Program-made: the position numbers and the translations under genes
In this document: one piece after another, positions 9,689 to 22,609 of the stretch
Layout: each line of letters opens with the position of its first letter
Numbering within the stretch: position 1 is the first letter of the stretch
Origin: Aptenodytes patagonicus
Taxonomy: Eukaryota; Chordata; Aves; Sphenisciformes; Spheniscidae
Direction of reading: 5' to 3'
NCBI RefSeq assembly: GCF_965638725.1
Contig: NC_134950.1
Coordinates: forward strand, 10,788,101-10,852,100
DNA: 64,000 nucleotides
The notes under the pieces: model-generated
Told to the model about the DNA's origin: nothing
Database searches by the model: none
Seen by the model: the letters and a program-made list of their open reading frames with translations, nothing else

Positions 9689-10117
9689 AAATCATAGAAT
9701 CATAGAATAGGTTGGGTTGGAAGGGACCTCTAAAGGGCATCTAGTCCAACCCCCCTGCAATGAATAGGGACATCTTCAACTAGATCAGGTTGCTCAGAGC
9801 CCCGTCCAACCTGACCTGCAATGTTTCCAGGGATGGGGCATCTACAACCTCTCTGGGCAACCTGTGCCAGTGTTTCACCACCCTCAGCGTAAAAAATTTC
9901 TTCCTTATATCTAGTCTAAATCTACCCTCTTTTAGTTTAAAACCATTACCCCTTGTCCTATCGCAACAGGCCCTGCTAAAAAGTCTGTCCCCATCTTTCT
10001 TATAAGCCCCCTTTAAGTATTGAAAGGCCACAATAAGGTCTCCCCAGAGCCTTCTCTTCTCCAGGCTGAACAATCCCAACTCTCTCAGCCTTCCCTCATC
10101 AGTGTCACTGTGTTCCC
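9689..10117 (-). mobile_element. CR1 LINE fragment with ORF2 C-terminus and 3' end
   Basis: This is the longest CR1 copy in the window. Reading the minus strand, it starts inside ORF2, passes the ORF stop near 9780 and ends in the 3' tail AGAATCATAG repeats at about 9693-9706. The plus strand shows the usual antisense blocks GGGTTGGAAGGGACC, TCTAGTCCAACCCCCCTGC, AACTAGATCAGGTTGC and AAGGTCTCCCCAGAGCC. Its low divergence and open frame make it one of the youngest insertions here. The 5' truncation point near 10117 is approximate. Confidence 0.95.
9780..10079 (-). pseudogene. CR1 ORF2 C-terminal remnant (reverse transcriptase tail)
   Basis: A 99-residue open frame without internal stops gives the conserved CR1 ORF2 C-terminal region. 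It has GLFSLEKRRLWGDLI near the start, then YLKGAYKK, LFSRACCDRTRGNGFKL, RFRLDIRKKFFT, VVKHWHRLPREVV and ends SLETLQVRLDGALSNLI. In the intact retrotransposon this tail follows the reverse transcriptase domain of the pol protein that primes new insertions. The catalytic reverse transcriptase and the endonuclease are missing because the element is 5'-truncated, so this is a dead fragment. The apparent ATG is not the real ORF2 start. Gene predictors often call such frames as hypothetical proteins. Confidence 0.9.
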
Positions 10118-11560
10118 AGGGACTAGATGAGCTGGCCCAGATCTCTGAATCTTACCCATCTCTACTTTCAGCATCCAAAGGTGACCACTACCAAGCAGTC
10201 CCTGCTGTCGTTCAGCCCCCAGCGCGGGGGCAGCCCTGAGCAAGACCTCAGAGCACTGGTCCAAACTCTGCCCGCAGCTCCGGCCCCTACGTGTGCACCG
10301 GCATCTCTGCTATCAAATCAAAGACATACCCAACCGGCCACGACCACAACCTGCGAGTATCACAGCTCACACCCTGGGCAGCTCTGACACAGAGTCACAG
10401 CTTTGCATGGCTCTGTGGATGCTGCTAGCAGATTGAAAGACTGAAAAAAAAAAGCAAGCCCACGCAGAGGTGACTTTCCCTCTGCTGTCCAGAAGAGGCT
10501 TGCAAGGCAAGTTCTTCTACCAGGCTCCAGGGCTGGCCAAGCAGCACGGCGCCGCCAGCTCACTGACTGATGAAAATCCAATAGTCACATGAGACCTGTG
10601 CACTGCAGCACAAAAAGGAGATGCACACACAGCAGGGTTGGGTTTTTTTCCCCCTTTCTCACTCATCCTTTATTTGAACTTGGCCTGAACTGACGCTGTA
10701 ATGAGAGAAGCCAGGCATAAGCCACAGGCCTTATAGACCTTAGACTTAAAGTGAGAGCTCTCCTATCTTTTTCAGTGCTTCTCGCTGGGGCTGAGCCACA
10801 TTCTCAGCAGATTCGGGATCACTTTGCCCTATGCAGAGGGATCCCACGGCATCTGCACTGCAGGAGGCATGCTCTGCCTTCCCCAGTGGGAAGCATTTCC
10901 CATGGCTCACACCAGACATTTTGCATATATGCACATGAAAATGTTTCTTGGGCAAGAGCTTGCGCCTATCACCTTGCAATCACCTGTCCTGTAGGTCAGC
11001 TACCAGCATTTTTGAGCAAGGTTTCTCCAAGGAGTGCAAGGCTGAAAACACTGTTCTCTGAGAAACAGCAAGATTCTGCTTGGTTGAACACAACTCCCTT
11101 TGTTTTTATTAACATAACAACTTCACATTACAGGCATTTTCAGGCTCACTTTGATTATTTTGTACATCCAGCGCTACACAGCTCACAGGTACAGCCAAAG
11201 GCGAGAAGGTCTCTCTAAGGCTCCGATGAGCAGGGATTTCACATGCTCCAAGTGGGATGTGCCTACCTAGACATGTGCAGACAGACCTGGGCTTGCTCCG
11301 CTTGTGCCCAAAGCCAACTGGGACTCAATCCAGCTTAAGACAAAAGCCGCGGAGCCACATTAGTACAGCACTCTGCCCAAGCTCATATGCCCAAAGTGGG
11401 TGCCCTGGGCAAACACCAACCAGACCTTTGATTTTGTCCTCCACAACAGTTACATGAGAATGGAAGGGTTATAAATCATCAACGACCCAGAAAATTCCTA
11501 ATAACCATAACTAGTAACTACTAAAAAGAACAGATTTAAGTGAACAAGTATATTACTCTG
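10118..11560. other. Unique non-coding sequence
   Basis: No gene recognised. A 155-codon frame at about 10751-11218 (plus) has no domain, no acceptor or donor context and mixed composition, so it is treated as chance. A short A-run lies near 10443-10453. Confidence 0.5.
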
Positions 11561-11564
11561 CCCT

Positions 11565-11765
11565 GTTCGAATGGTGGCTTTCAAGCCATTTGGTCCTTGG
11601 GGAACCACGTACTATATTGTATGGGCCTGTGGAAAATAATACAAGAAACACAACTCTATTGTCAGAAGACTTAAATTTCCTTGAAAGGATCCCACATCTC
11701 CATCAAAAAAAATATTTAAGGAACCCACAAGGTGAGAAAGGTTTGGAGAACCAGTTAGAAGGTGC
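11565..11765. mobile_element. Possible degraded hAT-type DNA transposon remnant
   Basis: Two blocks resemble terminal parts of hAT (Charlie-type) elements. One is CATTTGGTCCTTGGGGAACCAC near 11590-11611. The other is AAGGTTTGGAGAACCAGTTA near 11738-11757, whose GAGAACCA core matches the common hAT terminal sequence. No clean inverted terminal repeats or 8-bp target duplication are visible. Weak evidence. Confidence 0.2.
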
Positions 11766-11769
11766 ATAA

Positions 11770-14600
11770 TGAAGGGAAATCCACCCTTGGGTGGAAACAG
11801 CTGCTAAAAACCCAACCCAACCAAACAAAACCCCCACAACAGCAGTGACTTCATTGCTATGGTTTGTGAGGAACAGTTTATTCAACAAAAAGGAAATTGT
11901 TCACAGGGAAGAAAGTAAGTTGAAATTTAGCCAATACAAAGATAAATGTGAACGTACAAAGAAAGGCTTTAAGATCCTGAGTGATCATCAAAAGGCACCT
12001 CCAATAACATGTGTCCCTTAAAGGTGGGAAAATAGCCATTTGCTGCATCGCCAATATCCTTGTGTACAGATGGTACCTGGAAGTGCCCTGTGAACCCTGA
12101 GCAGCCACCAGGCTCAACCACATTTAACTTGAATGCCTCAGTAAACACATGAGAAGAAAGCATATTTCTAGACATACGTGGGTGACAAGACAACCATATA
12201 CTGAAATAAAAGGAGCTGATGATGTACTGGACTTTTCCCTTCCGTTGAAACAAAATTATACCCTATGCTGTGTTTATCTATGGAGGGCTTGGATTAGTTT
12301 CAAGATAGTTTAGAGAGAAAAAATCAATGACCTCCTACACCTCGGCGCTTTCAGGACTCTTGAAGCAGTTGACCTTTTTGGAGAGAAAAAAAAAAACCAC
12401 AAAACTTTTTCATCTTATAAATCATGTGGATGCAACCTCAAAGGGTGAGGTGGACTGGGCTGAAACCCACTGTTCAGCTCCACAACATGGTGCGAATCTA
12501 ACACCTCATCACTGCCAAAAACCAGGTACCCTTTCCCCACTTCCCCAGAGCCACAGCTGGCCCTGGTGCTCACCAAACCTCTCCAGAAGCTGATGCCGCT
12601 CACCAACCAGCAGAAAGCTCACCCAGCATGGACACAAGCTCATTTTCTAACAGCACAGTGAGCTGCGGATGGATCAGTGCCGGAGCCAGCACAAGGGCTG
12701 AGGAGGGCTGGAGAAGTCAGCAGTACTGTCCCCTTCGGTGGCAGGAATGGTGACAGCCCAGCACCTCCCAGAACAGCCCATCACACAGCCAACAAGCAGC
12801 AGAAGGGAGAGGTGGACGAGGACGAGGAGGAGGGAAGACGATAATATATAAAAGGCTCATTCTGTTTTGGGTAAACTGCCTATAATTAAAACCCCAAATC
12901 AGACACAAATTTGGCAGCTGAAGAGAACGGTGCTGGGTTCTGTTCTCGTTTTGCTTGGGGTTTCTCAGCCTGGTTGGCAGGACACTTGCAAGTAGCTCAT
13001 CGTAAGGGAAATACCTCTGATTTTCCTTAACAATTCCAAGCTGCTTCAAACAAACGGCAAAAACTATTCTCAGGTGTCACCCATCCCCAGATTCCCTGAC
13101 CAAACACATTTATTTTCTCTCTGAAAAAATATTTTGCCACTCCCTACCTCTGTGTGAAGAAACCAGCTAAGAAAAAGGAGAAGACAACTGCTTAGTCCGG
13201 GAGAAGAGAAACAGAATATGCACACAATGCTTTGAAAATTGCACAAAACACTCAAGTGGGAAAGAAAAGCAAGTGAGCAGACAGGAAAGTTGCTCTTGCC
13301 CCTGGTGCCCTTCATGTCATAGTACTGGGTACGGGAGCATGAAGCTCTGATCACTCCTACAGATGCCTGCAGCTGGTAACTCCTGCCTTGCAACCTGTGC
13401 GTGCCCCACGCTGGGCTTTCTCTTCTGTTCATTAAACCACACTGAAACGCCCTTTTTGAAGTGGTTTGCCAGAAAGGGCTCAGACAGATTTGAGGTGTGG
13501 CTCCGCCACCGCTCCATCGATCGGAATTAGGGATGCTGCCCTCTGAGCCACGCTTTGCCTCCCGGCACCAGCGCTGCTGCCCGTGAGCAGCACGGCCACG
13601 ACCCAGCTCCGTGAGCCATCTTCTCCAACAGATGATGTTATTTTTTTTTAATATACATAATTTCATTAAGGTCACTTTTACTTGAACTAAATTCATCACA
13701 ACTTATCTATCAGCAGTAACATGCATTTGCACAAAAAAACCACCCTGTACGACCAGGCTTTATTCCAGGTCAGCCATCGCCTATAAAGCTGGCACGATGG
13801 TACCATGCATCCCACGCCCCGTCAGGCTGGACCACGTGTCCCTTGCATGGCCAGGCTCAAAGGGAAAATGTGGTGGCTGCAGCTGTAGGGCACAGACAGT
13901 ACCAGCGATGGCACAGGCAGACCATGCTCCATGTCGGGTTGTGGGGTATGGGGATGCAAGGACCAAGTCAGAAGTGATGAGTTTGGTGGAAAGACTTCAC
14001 CATGCATCAGAGATGGCTCCAAACAAGCACCCAGAAATTTGCAGCCCCGGGCAAGGGAGTGGGGATGTTTCAGCAGGGCTGAGTCAGGGCAGGGGCTGGC
14101 ACACAGCGCTGTGCCACAGCAGTGCAGGCAAGGAGCCAAAATTAAGGGGAAGGACAGAGGGGCTGGAGGCAAACGGCAGGTGCCCAACAGGAGGAGAGGC
14201 GGCAGGGGCTGTGCCGGCTCCTCCTGCCCACAGGAGGCTGGTGGCCCTGGGTGGCGGAGGGAGGACAAGTCCCTGGTGGGAGAGCACCAGCACTGCACGG
14301 GAAGCAAAGCTGGATACACCAACCTGCAGCACACAGGACCTCATGGCCCAGCATGTCCCCGCCGTGTCCCATGTGCAGCTCCTGCTCCCTGAAGATCTTT
14401 GTCCCATGGACCATGTGAATTCAGACATTGCAGACTCCGGAAGATTTCTAGTGGAAAAGATCGCCAGATCTCTCATTCTTTTAGGCAAGTTTTGGTGGTC
14501 CTCTATATTTTGGCTTCACTCCAAGATATTATGAGTATGCAGAGGATGCTTCAAACACAGGAGGAAGCACTGCATAACAAGAGACTTGCAGAAAATCAAG
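11770..14600. other. Unique sequence, alternating AT- and GC-richer parts
   Basis: No gene recognised. The segment holds a purine-rich GGACGAGGAC-type patch (12808-12838), a TATATAAAAGG motif at about 12846-12856 without a supporting exon, and an AT-rich island at 13630-13740. The GC-richer stretch 13790-14530 carries frames up to 245 codons on both strands at once. That is the signature of stop depletion, not of a gene. Confidence 0.5.
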
Positions 14601-14604
14601 CAGT

Positions 14605-14630
14605 AAAAAAAAAAAAAAAAAAAAAAAAAA
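14605..14630 (+). repeat. Poly-A run (A26)
   Basis: An uninterrupted A26 tract. The 40 bases upstream contain no AATAAA, and the preceding sequence is not a recognised retrocopy, so it is recorded as a simple repeat. Confidence 0.9.
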
Positions 14631-17370
14631 GCGCACTAAGTTTCCAAACCATCAGAAAATAGAGCGAGGATGGCAGAATCCTACAAAAGGTGTAAGAGCA
14701 GCAAGAATTAAAACACAGGGATAAATGGGAAGGGTATGAAGGAGCCTCATTGCAGCATGGGGATGTTACATACACAGGGAAGGCAGATAAAGTGAGTACC
14801 ACGGGGGCAAATCAGGCAGTGTGCAGCCACGATTCATTGGATTAACGATCTGAGCTGGGATAAAATACCTCGGTAAATGACACAGTAAAATCCACTCAGT
14901 CACTTTAAATAAAAAAAATACTGTGTGATTTGTGTATAATAATGTCATCTGTTGCTGACACAAGACCTGAGGCCACAGTTCAGCAGGATGCTGGCACAGG
15001 CTCTGCAGCCCCTGCTGCCACTGCAGGACCTCTGCGAGGTGGCACAATGTGGTGATGCTCGGCCCGTCCAGGTCTGCTCAAAAACGGTGCTGGGTAAAGC
15101 CACGTCAGGCATCACCCATGTGCCCCACTAATTTTGCATCTGATCCGGTATCATCTGTCCTCCCGCGACCGGCGTGAAGCCAGCCCAAACACAGCAAGCC
15201 AACATAACCTTCACATGGCAAGTTCAGCCCGATCCCACAGAAAGGCAACTGAATGCCCTGGGCTGATCTGGATCAAAGCCACGCTGCTGGCTCACTCCTC
15301 AGTGCCAGCAATGGACTGTAACCATTGTGAAACCAGCGCCTGAGAAGGGCACGGGAGCAGAAAACAGCACAGCACCCAGTTTTGCTGCCCAAGAGCAGGT
15401 TCACACGGAGGAGGAACAAGACAAGATGGTAGCTGCTGCTGTTGGTTTACAATCCAGAGCACTGGGGAACGGCGGGTGTAAGAGAAATTAGGCTACAGTT
15501 TTGTCACTTTTTATTGTTTTCTGCATAAACCAAGTTTGAGTATTAAAAAATAACAGAGAAAAAAGAAAAAAAAAACAGCAAAAATGATAAATGCCTTGTG
15601 TTTCAAAGAAACAATGCTCCCAAAATAAGCCACATACAGTCTTGCTGCTAACTCAACTTTGCGGGGAAATATATTCAGCAACCAAAAACTAAAAGGAATG
15701 CTATATTCCCCACACCTCTTTTGCTCTTTGCTTTTCAACCACGAAAGTGGAGACGCTGACTCCAAAGACCAGCTGGAGCCATTTGGATGCTAATAGTATG
15801 AAGCATCTGCAATCTAAGAAATAAACTGTTTTGTGAACCAACGCGCCCACCTAATCCATTCCCTCCTCTTGCTCTTTCACCAAATGGCTTTACACCCACC
15901 TTTCCCAAGGATAACTCTTCTATCTCAGTGTCCTTCTCTGGACTTGAACCCATCCGAACTCCTCCTCTCCCCAGCTCCCTTTCCCATAGGCACTGCAAAC
16001 TGCTGGAGGCTCATTCCCAGGCAGAAGCAGCTGTAAGATCTCAAAACACTTCAACGTTTGATTTTTCTTTTTGTTTTTTTTAAATAGAATTTTGTTCAGA
16101 AATTATTTCAGTGGGGTCACAGTTGGCCTGTTTACTGCTTCACCCACCCGAAGTAGGTGAAGCTCCTCTCTGAACCCAACGATGCATGTGGGGCATCTCT
16201 GACCGGCACGGCCCTCAGCATTTCACACAGCAGCACACGAAGAGCCACCAAGCCCCCACGTGTAGGGGAGGAGATGCTGGAGGTGACTCACCCCAGCCAC
16301 CATCGGGGTGACACTTCGGCCAGGGAGCCTCCACCGGCAGCACTGGCAGCCCCCACACACCACGCACTCAATACCTGTTGACCTTGCCTACAGCAGCAGC
16401 CTTCAAGCTGTGACTCCCTGCAGCTTCCACAAAGCAGGAATGCTTTCCAAACACAATTTGGAAAAGCTTTGGACCTAACCTCAACCAACCTTCATGTACA
16501 AATTCACATCCAAAAGAGGTTCTACCTGGATGAGGTGATGCTCGGGCTTTGAAGGACTCTGCTGGCCATCTCCATGCAGGGTGGGCAACACACACAGCGA
16601 AGAAGGGTTAGGCTGAGAGGGAGTATCTATCACTACCGGTATCCCTCGGGGCATCACCGAGGGAAGTCAGCGTGGTAGCACAAGGCCAACGTGTTGCACA
16701 GAAGCCCATGATGCTCCTACCCAGACCATGTCAGCTGCAGGGCTGGGAAATAGAAAGCAATCTGGGAGAAGAAAGGAGAGATTGCACAGGGAGGAAAGGT
16801 GCAGCGAGTGGTAAATTTGGACCTACTCCCAGTTTCCAAAGTAGGGGGCTCAGCCAGACGAAGAGCACACGTTTCCCCTGCAGAGCTTCCCCAAACCCCT
16901 CAGCCACTGCTGCTAATCCCCCCGAGGGGCTACCGCTTCGATGCTTGCCGCTGTGGTGCCCGCAACAGGCAGTGATGCCGCGGGCTCGTGTGCATGCCCG
17001 AAAGTGCCTGCAACCATCACCAACCAGTCTGCTGGACATCCAACTGCAAAAGTAGGGTGCACACAAAGTCACACATATGCAATTAAAATAGCTGAAATCA
17101 GGGTTCCTGCTCCTTTAATCAGCTTTTAACTGCTAAGTAAAACAGGACAGATGCTCAACAGGACTTGCACTTGAAAGCGTTGGAGGTGCAATGGGCGTTT
17201 TTGTGGAAATCTTCCTTTTTTCAACAAATGTATCTTTGAAATCAAAAGCAGCCTGCAGCAAGACACGGGGAAACCTGAGATAACAGCAATGATCCAACCA
17301 GCATGCACCGCTCAACACAGCAAAGGCAAAAGCATTTAAACTCAGTAAAGTTAACAGCACAACTTGGAAA
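14631..17370. other. Unique non-coding sequence
   Basis: No gene or family repeat recognised. AT-rich parts lie at 14880-14960, 15480-15690 and 16040-16110. A CpG-richer spot lies at 16910-17010. Open frames are short and overlap on both strands. Confidence 0.5.
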
Positions 17371-17660
17371 TGTTTAAGTGAACAAAAAGCTAAAGAAACA
17401 TGAAGCAGAAAGACTCAAAATTATCAACAGAGATGGACACGAAACAGAAAGCGAAATGGAGAGAGGGGACAGTAAATCACCAATTGCACTGGCTGTTTGC
17501 AAGGGGCTACAGGGAATATTTCAGCACCTTCCTTCAAAAGACAACACTATTTATTTTATGAACGCGACTGAGCAAACTGGCACGGCCCTGTCATTGCTAA
17601 ACCTTTTTATAAACTCCTGTTTTACCATACTAAATACCAGCAGTTTATGGGCAAACTGCC
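17370..17660. other. AT-rich island, candidate conserved non-coding element
   Basis: Unique AT-rich DNA with ATTATC, CCAATT, ATTTATTTTATG and TTTTTATAAAC cores. A plus-strand open frame of 162 codons runs through it to about 17866 despite the AT-rich start, but it begins at GTG and shows no domain. Conservation must be tested by alignment. Confidence 0.2.
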
Positions 17661-17866
17661 TGGCAGGCTCCTGCCCAGGGAGCAGCAGGCTCGGCGCTTT
17701 GTCCAGGGAGCTCCAGCAGATGCTCCAGCCGTGGGTCTCCATCCCAACTCCAGGCTCCTGGAAAGACATCAACCTGTATAAGCCGAGTGTTGTAAAAAAA
17801 GCTGAGCTCACCCGGGGAAGGCGAAGCCCGTTTCGGTCTGGGAAGGCTCCCAGCACATTTTTTTAA

Positions 17867-18815
17867 ATCACAGTCATGCACGGGGAGGCACCCGGGCACA
17901 GGGCTGGAGCATTGGCTCCTGCATGTATTCTCCGTGGTTGAGCATCTTGGGGATGAGCAACAGCCCCGACAGCCTGTTATACAACACTGGGCTGTTTATG
18001 TTTTTAACTAAAATGCTGAAAACGGAGGGGGAAAAAATTCACTGCAAGCTAGCATATTAACCAGACAGAAAGGATGCCTATGATGGCTGCCCCCTCCACA
18101 CCATATAGTACCCCAATATCCTGCCAAACTCACATGGTTTGGATTAGCAATGCCTCCTCTGGAGAAACAGCCCTGGTTTGGGATGCAGGCAGGGCACGGT
18201 GCTCCCCTTGAGTACAGCAGAGAAGAGGAAGTGTATCCCAGCTCCCAGCCCTTGCCTGCCATCAGATGGACATGGATTTGGGAAAGCACAGTCCACCTCC
18301 CGAACCTCAAATGCTGGATAATGCAGGTTTGATGGGATATCCTGGGAAGCCTTTCACCAGAGCACCCAAGCACCTCTGTGCCAGCCGAGTCGCTTCATCT
18401 ACCCACTGTGCAGCACTGGCCATGTGTGTTTGAACTGCAACCCTGCAGCATCCAAGCTGGGATGGATGAGCCCTCTCTAGGCTCTACCACGCTCAGAGAA
18501 CAGCTCTGGTCTGGCAAAACTCATCAGCCAAAAAATTGGTCCAGGACTCTACTTTTTGCCCACAAGCTTCTTTCCTCCTCTCAGACTGAAGCAAAAAGGC
18601 ATGGGGTTAAGTCCAGCCCAGGATGCTCAGCAGCCCAGCCCTTGCAGATGGGCACAGCGAGAGATGAGAAGAGGAGGACGAGCATTTCTCTGGTCCACCT
18701 GAACCCAGAGAGCATCTCCTGCACTGCTGCATTCCCACTACTCCTCTCAACAACTTTATTCAGCAACTGCAAGTAAAGCTCCAGAGCGATTTTCAGCACA
18801 GATTCAGAGGCCTGT
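17867..18815. other. Unique non-coding sequence
   Basis: No gene recognised. Frames of 60-132 codons occur on both strands without motif support. Confidence 0.5.
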
Positions 18816-18824
18816 GAGACATTT

Positions 18825-19275
18825 CCAGATGATTATTCTTTTTTTTTTTTACTGGCTGCATATTTCTGGCTAAGTCAACAGATCCAGTCATTGCTGTTAC
18901 ACATTGTCCTCCGTCTGAAATCTATTTTTGCTCATGGTAAAAGAAACTGCAGTTCTTTCTGATTAACTCCACAGAAATGTCCATTGCTCACACAAGAGTC
19001 TGTAAAGCTGGCTTGAACTAATCATCAAATTAGTTTAAAACAATTACATTTCGAGGATGAGCATCCTCTGGCATCCAAAATACCATTCTGAGGTTTTTAT
19101 TCACTTTTAATGTTAGTTTTTGTTTTACTGTTGCCATCAGGTTAATCACAGACAGAACAGAAACATCACTAAAAGCAGTCAGCCCATCATGGTATAAACC
19201 AAAATAACACAATTGGTTTCTGTAACCGGCTTCTCTGCAGAACCAACGTATCCTATTCCAGTCTTGGCTCTGTAC
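18825..19275. promoter_or_regulatory. AT-rich island with homeodomain-like palindrome
   Basis: About 450 bp of unique AT-rich sequence with many TAAT/ATTA cores. At 19016-19035 there is a perfect inverted repeat AACTAAT-CATCAA-ATTAGTT, followed by a CAATTA core at about 19040. The texture (unique, AT-rich, no repeats, dense homeodomain cores) is like vertebrate developmental non-coding elements. No protein frame is convincing. Inference only. Confidence 0.25.
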
Positions 19276-19279
19276 GTAC

Positions 19280-22200
19280 CTCATGATTCAGTTTTGAGGG
19301 GAAGAAGTCTACAAAGAAGCTGCATGGGTTAGTGCAAACTCCAAAAATGCATCATGTAAAAGGCAGTAAAGAGCTGACCCCAAAGGTGATTGGGCAAGCA
19401 TGGTGCTTTGGCTTGCAGCAAGCTTGCCCGGCTGGCTGGGCATGGCTGCTCGCTGGTAGTCCAGTACAGGATGACTCATCCTTACGACAGGAGGAATGGG
19501 TTTCAGCAAGTAAGCACACGCTACCTGACAGATGGACACAAAAAGACCATAAGCAGGATTTACAGCATGAAGAAAAAGCCAAGGCTGTCAAGCTGAAGAG
19601 TTGCACAGTGCCCCTTTGCGCTCCATTCCCCCAAATTCGACAACATAAGAAAATGAGGCTGTAGGTACTTCCACCATCAGCTGGACTTTCACAGGAGCAC
19701 AATGCCCGTGCCGACGGTTTCAAGTTGATGCAGGGTCAGTGCAGCTCCCCAGTGGGCAAACAGCCATGCGGGACTCCACATGCAGCACGGTGACTCTCTT
19801 CTCTTCTCCTTTCCCTTTTGTCGAAGCATCCCTTGAAGCAAAAGCCTGAAAAGGCATTAACCAGGAAAGAAAAGCAACCACATTATGAAGTGAGCGCACA
19901 AAGCACACTATGACATTTACAAGTGAGTTTGGTCTTACTCATTTGTATTTCAAAGGCCAGGTTGACACAATACATTTTTCTTGTTCTAGCTTCATCTGCG
20001 AAGGGAATAATATGTATTTTTGAGTGTTGTTGCCACAGTGTCAGCCAGAGCCTTCCTGCAGAGGCAGTTACGACGACATTCAACCTGCCTCACTTGGAGA
20101 ACCGAAGGTCCAACCTGGGAAAATCCCCCTTCGGCTGATACGACCAACACCGACTTTGGGAGGCTTGCCCTTCATCCACGCCTGTGAGGCTGCAGGCACC
20201 CCGGTCACAGTCCAGCATGTTTCCCCTCCTCTTTCAGGGCAGTTTTATCCCCATTTTTAAAGCCATTTTCCCCATATATGCTTTGAACACATTTGTGGAC
20301 CCATGCCCATTTGCACACACACAGCCAACAAGCATCTGTAACTCGGAGATGTGGGGCTTCCACCTAGCAGCTACAAAGCCCACGCACCCCTCACCTACAG
20401 GCAACTGAAATGGTGCTGGATGGTTCGTGTCTTCTCTTGCCCAGGTGGAGCAACGGTCTTATTTGGGGATGACGGGAAGCGAACTAGAACAGGTCTGGCA
20501 ATGGACTGGTTGGACCCGACACATTTGACCCAAGATCCCACCACTAAAGTGAGAATGATTTCCTCGTGACAGCGCAGGCAAGACAGGCTGTATATAAATT
20601 ACATACAGTAACACGTACACGCACAGAGCTATATATAAGATATATATAAAGTGCACACCAAAATAACACCAAGGAGTATGGATGCCAAAGCACGGATAAA
20701 ATTAGCTTATTAGAGAAGTGGCAAAATCTTATAAGATCATGGAAAAAAAGCCTATTTTGAACAGTAATGATCACATTTCAAAAATAGTGGATGTTCTTGG
20801 CTTGGAGTCCTACATACCACAACAGACCGACGATCAAGTCAGATCTCACAAGAGAAAAATCAGCCAGAAGGTCCATGGGAGATGCCCCAGGAAAAACAAG
20901 GATTGCATGCATTAGGGCACTGCAGCAAATTATTTCCTTGGCATCACAGAGTGCACCAGTGTGCTGTCTAAGCCAGCCTGCTGCTGAAATGCAATTTTCT
21001 TAAAATCACACAGCCCCGACACGGCAAAAATCAGCAGAACCTCAGAAACAACTTTTCAAAATCCATTCCTTGAAGGCTAGTCCAACATTAACTAGACAAA
21101 AAGTAACGTTGGCAGGGAATGCCAGGATGCCATCCTTGAGACTTAACCCAGATAAGACAAAAATGTCAATAATGTCAAATGCATATAAATTACACCAGAG
21201 TAATACTGTAGTTAGCTCAATGACTTCATAAAAATCAAGTTACGGTGCAAAACGAGGCTGAAAATGAATAAAAATGGGTCAGAGAGTTTTTATCACGATT
21301 GGATGATAATGTGCCCAAGGGCATCGAAGGGGGCACAAGAGCATCCCAGGGCTGGGAAGCATTGAACAACTCCTCTAGAAAGGTAAGACTAATAAATACA
21401 AGCTAGTACTTATCTGTAATAAAGCATACCACAATATTAAACAATAATTAACCAAATTCAAATAAAGAAAATACTTATATTGAGCAATAATAAGTGCAAA
21501 ACATGATCAGAATCACTGCCCCCAGAAAGTGTTAACACCAGGGACAAGCAACAGTGCATCTGAAGAGGCATGCTCTGCTCGACACTTTATGGACATCAGG
21601 ACTTTTATTGCAAAACCTTGGGGAAAATCCCTCCCCAGCGCTTTCCAAAGAGAAATCTGCACCCGAGACACCAACACGACTCTGAGCATCGTTTGCCCAG
21701 CTCAGATTACAGCAAAAACTTTTCCTAACTTTCCCATCCTTTTCGCCGCTGTTTTGCTGGATTATTTGGTTGTGGACACAAGGGATGAATTACAGGCGTG
21801 GGGTAACTCAATCCTTCTCTCCCCTGGAGGAGCTCTACTGGCAGCTTGAGGTGAGGTGCTGACCTTGGTTATCTTACCCTCTTTTTTTTCCTCCTGCAAG
21901 TGACCACAACAGAAACCTCAAGCGAAATTGTCCTAACGTCTCCTGGAGATTTCTATTTCAGTTCGATGTGGGTGCTATTTGAAGCTTCATGAAAGGAACA
22001 TCTTAAATAAAAAGGTTTGTAGTGGTGTGTGGCAGTAAAATTGCTTTCAAAGCCTTAACGCATTGGTTCATCAGGAGAAACCCAAGTGTGTTCATTAACC
22101 CCTGGCATGCTGGCAGTTTCAGAGATGCTGCCCATGGCCAAGATCAGCCTGTTATCCCAAACACAGTCACCCATCTGCTGCTGTAGCCAGGCAGCAGCTC

Positions 22201-22600
22201 CGAATTTTATATTTATCCTCTGTTTCAGGGAAACAAGGACTTAATATTAAACTCATTTTACATACAAGCAACATAGACATCAAGAATTTAAAAGGTGGGA
22301 CTGTTCTCTCCCTAACCTTAACTGTCTAGAAGTTAGGCATCTAAAGTAAGCCAACTGTCTGGAAACTTTCCGTGGTCCATGGAGGAACAGGCTGCTCCAA
22401 AGCATCATTTGTTCCCCCTCTTCCCACTGAATGTAAGTGGAGCTTACGTTAGAAATCAGGGGTTTTTAGATTTCTCACCTAACCTCACCTGACTCCTACC
22501 CACAGCCATTCAGGAGCAGTGAAGTCCACCAAATACCAGCTCCAACTGGCACAGTCGTGCCGGTACAACATCTCCAACTGGGCCAGCACATTGGCTGCCA
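19280..22600. other. Unique non-coding sequence
   Basis: No gene recognised. AT-rich stretches lie at 20580-20660 (TATATAAGATATATATAAA-like), 21060-21290 and 21380-21500. The block AAATTACACCAGAGTAAT near 21187-21204, with ATGACTTCAT at about 21221-21230, recalls old sauropsid repeats but is too short to call. Confidence 0.45.
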
Positions 22601-22609
22601 AGTCACACT

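Noticed and set aside
12846..12856. TATATAAAAGG as a promoter
   Set aside because: No downstream transcript evidence or exon on either strand.
13797..14534. 245-codon plus-strand open frame
   Set aside because: Other frames of 90-170 codons are open over the same GC-rich stretch on both strands. There is no domain, no splice context and mixed composition.
14150..14630. Processed pseudogene ending in A26
   Set aside because: No AATAAA before the A run and no recognised coding homology upstream.
17378..17866. 162-codon plus-strand frame in AT-rich DNA
   Set aside because: Starts at GTG, not ATG. No domain or acceptor was found, and the length is near the chance maximum for a window of this size.
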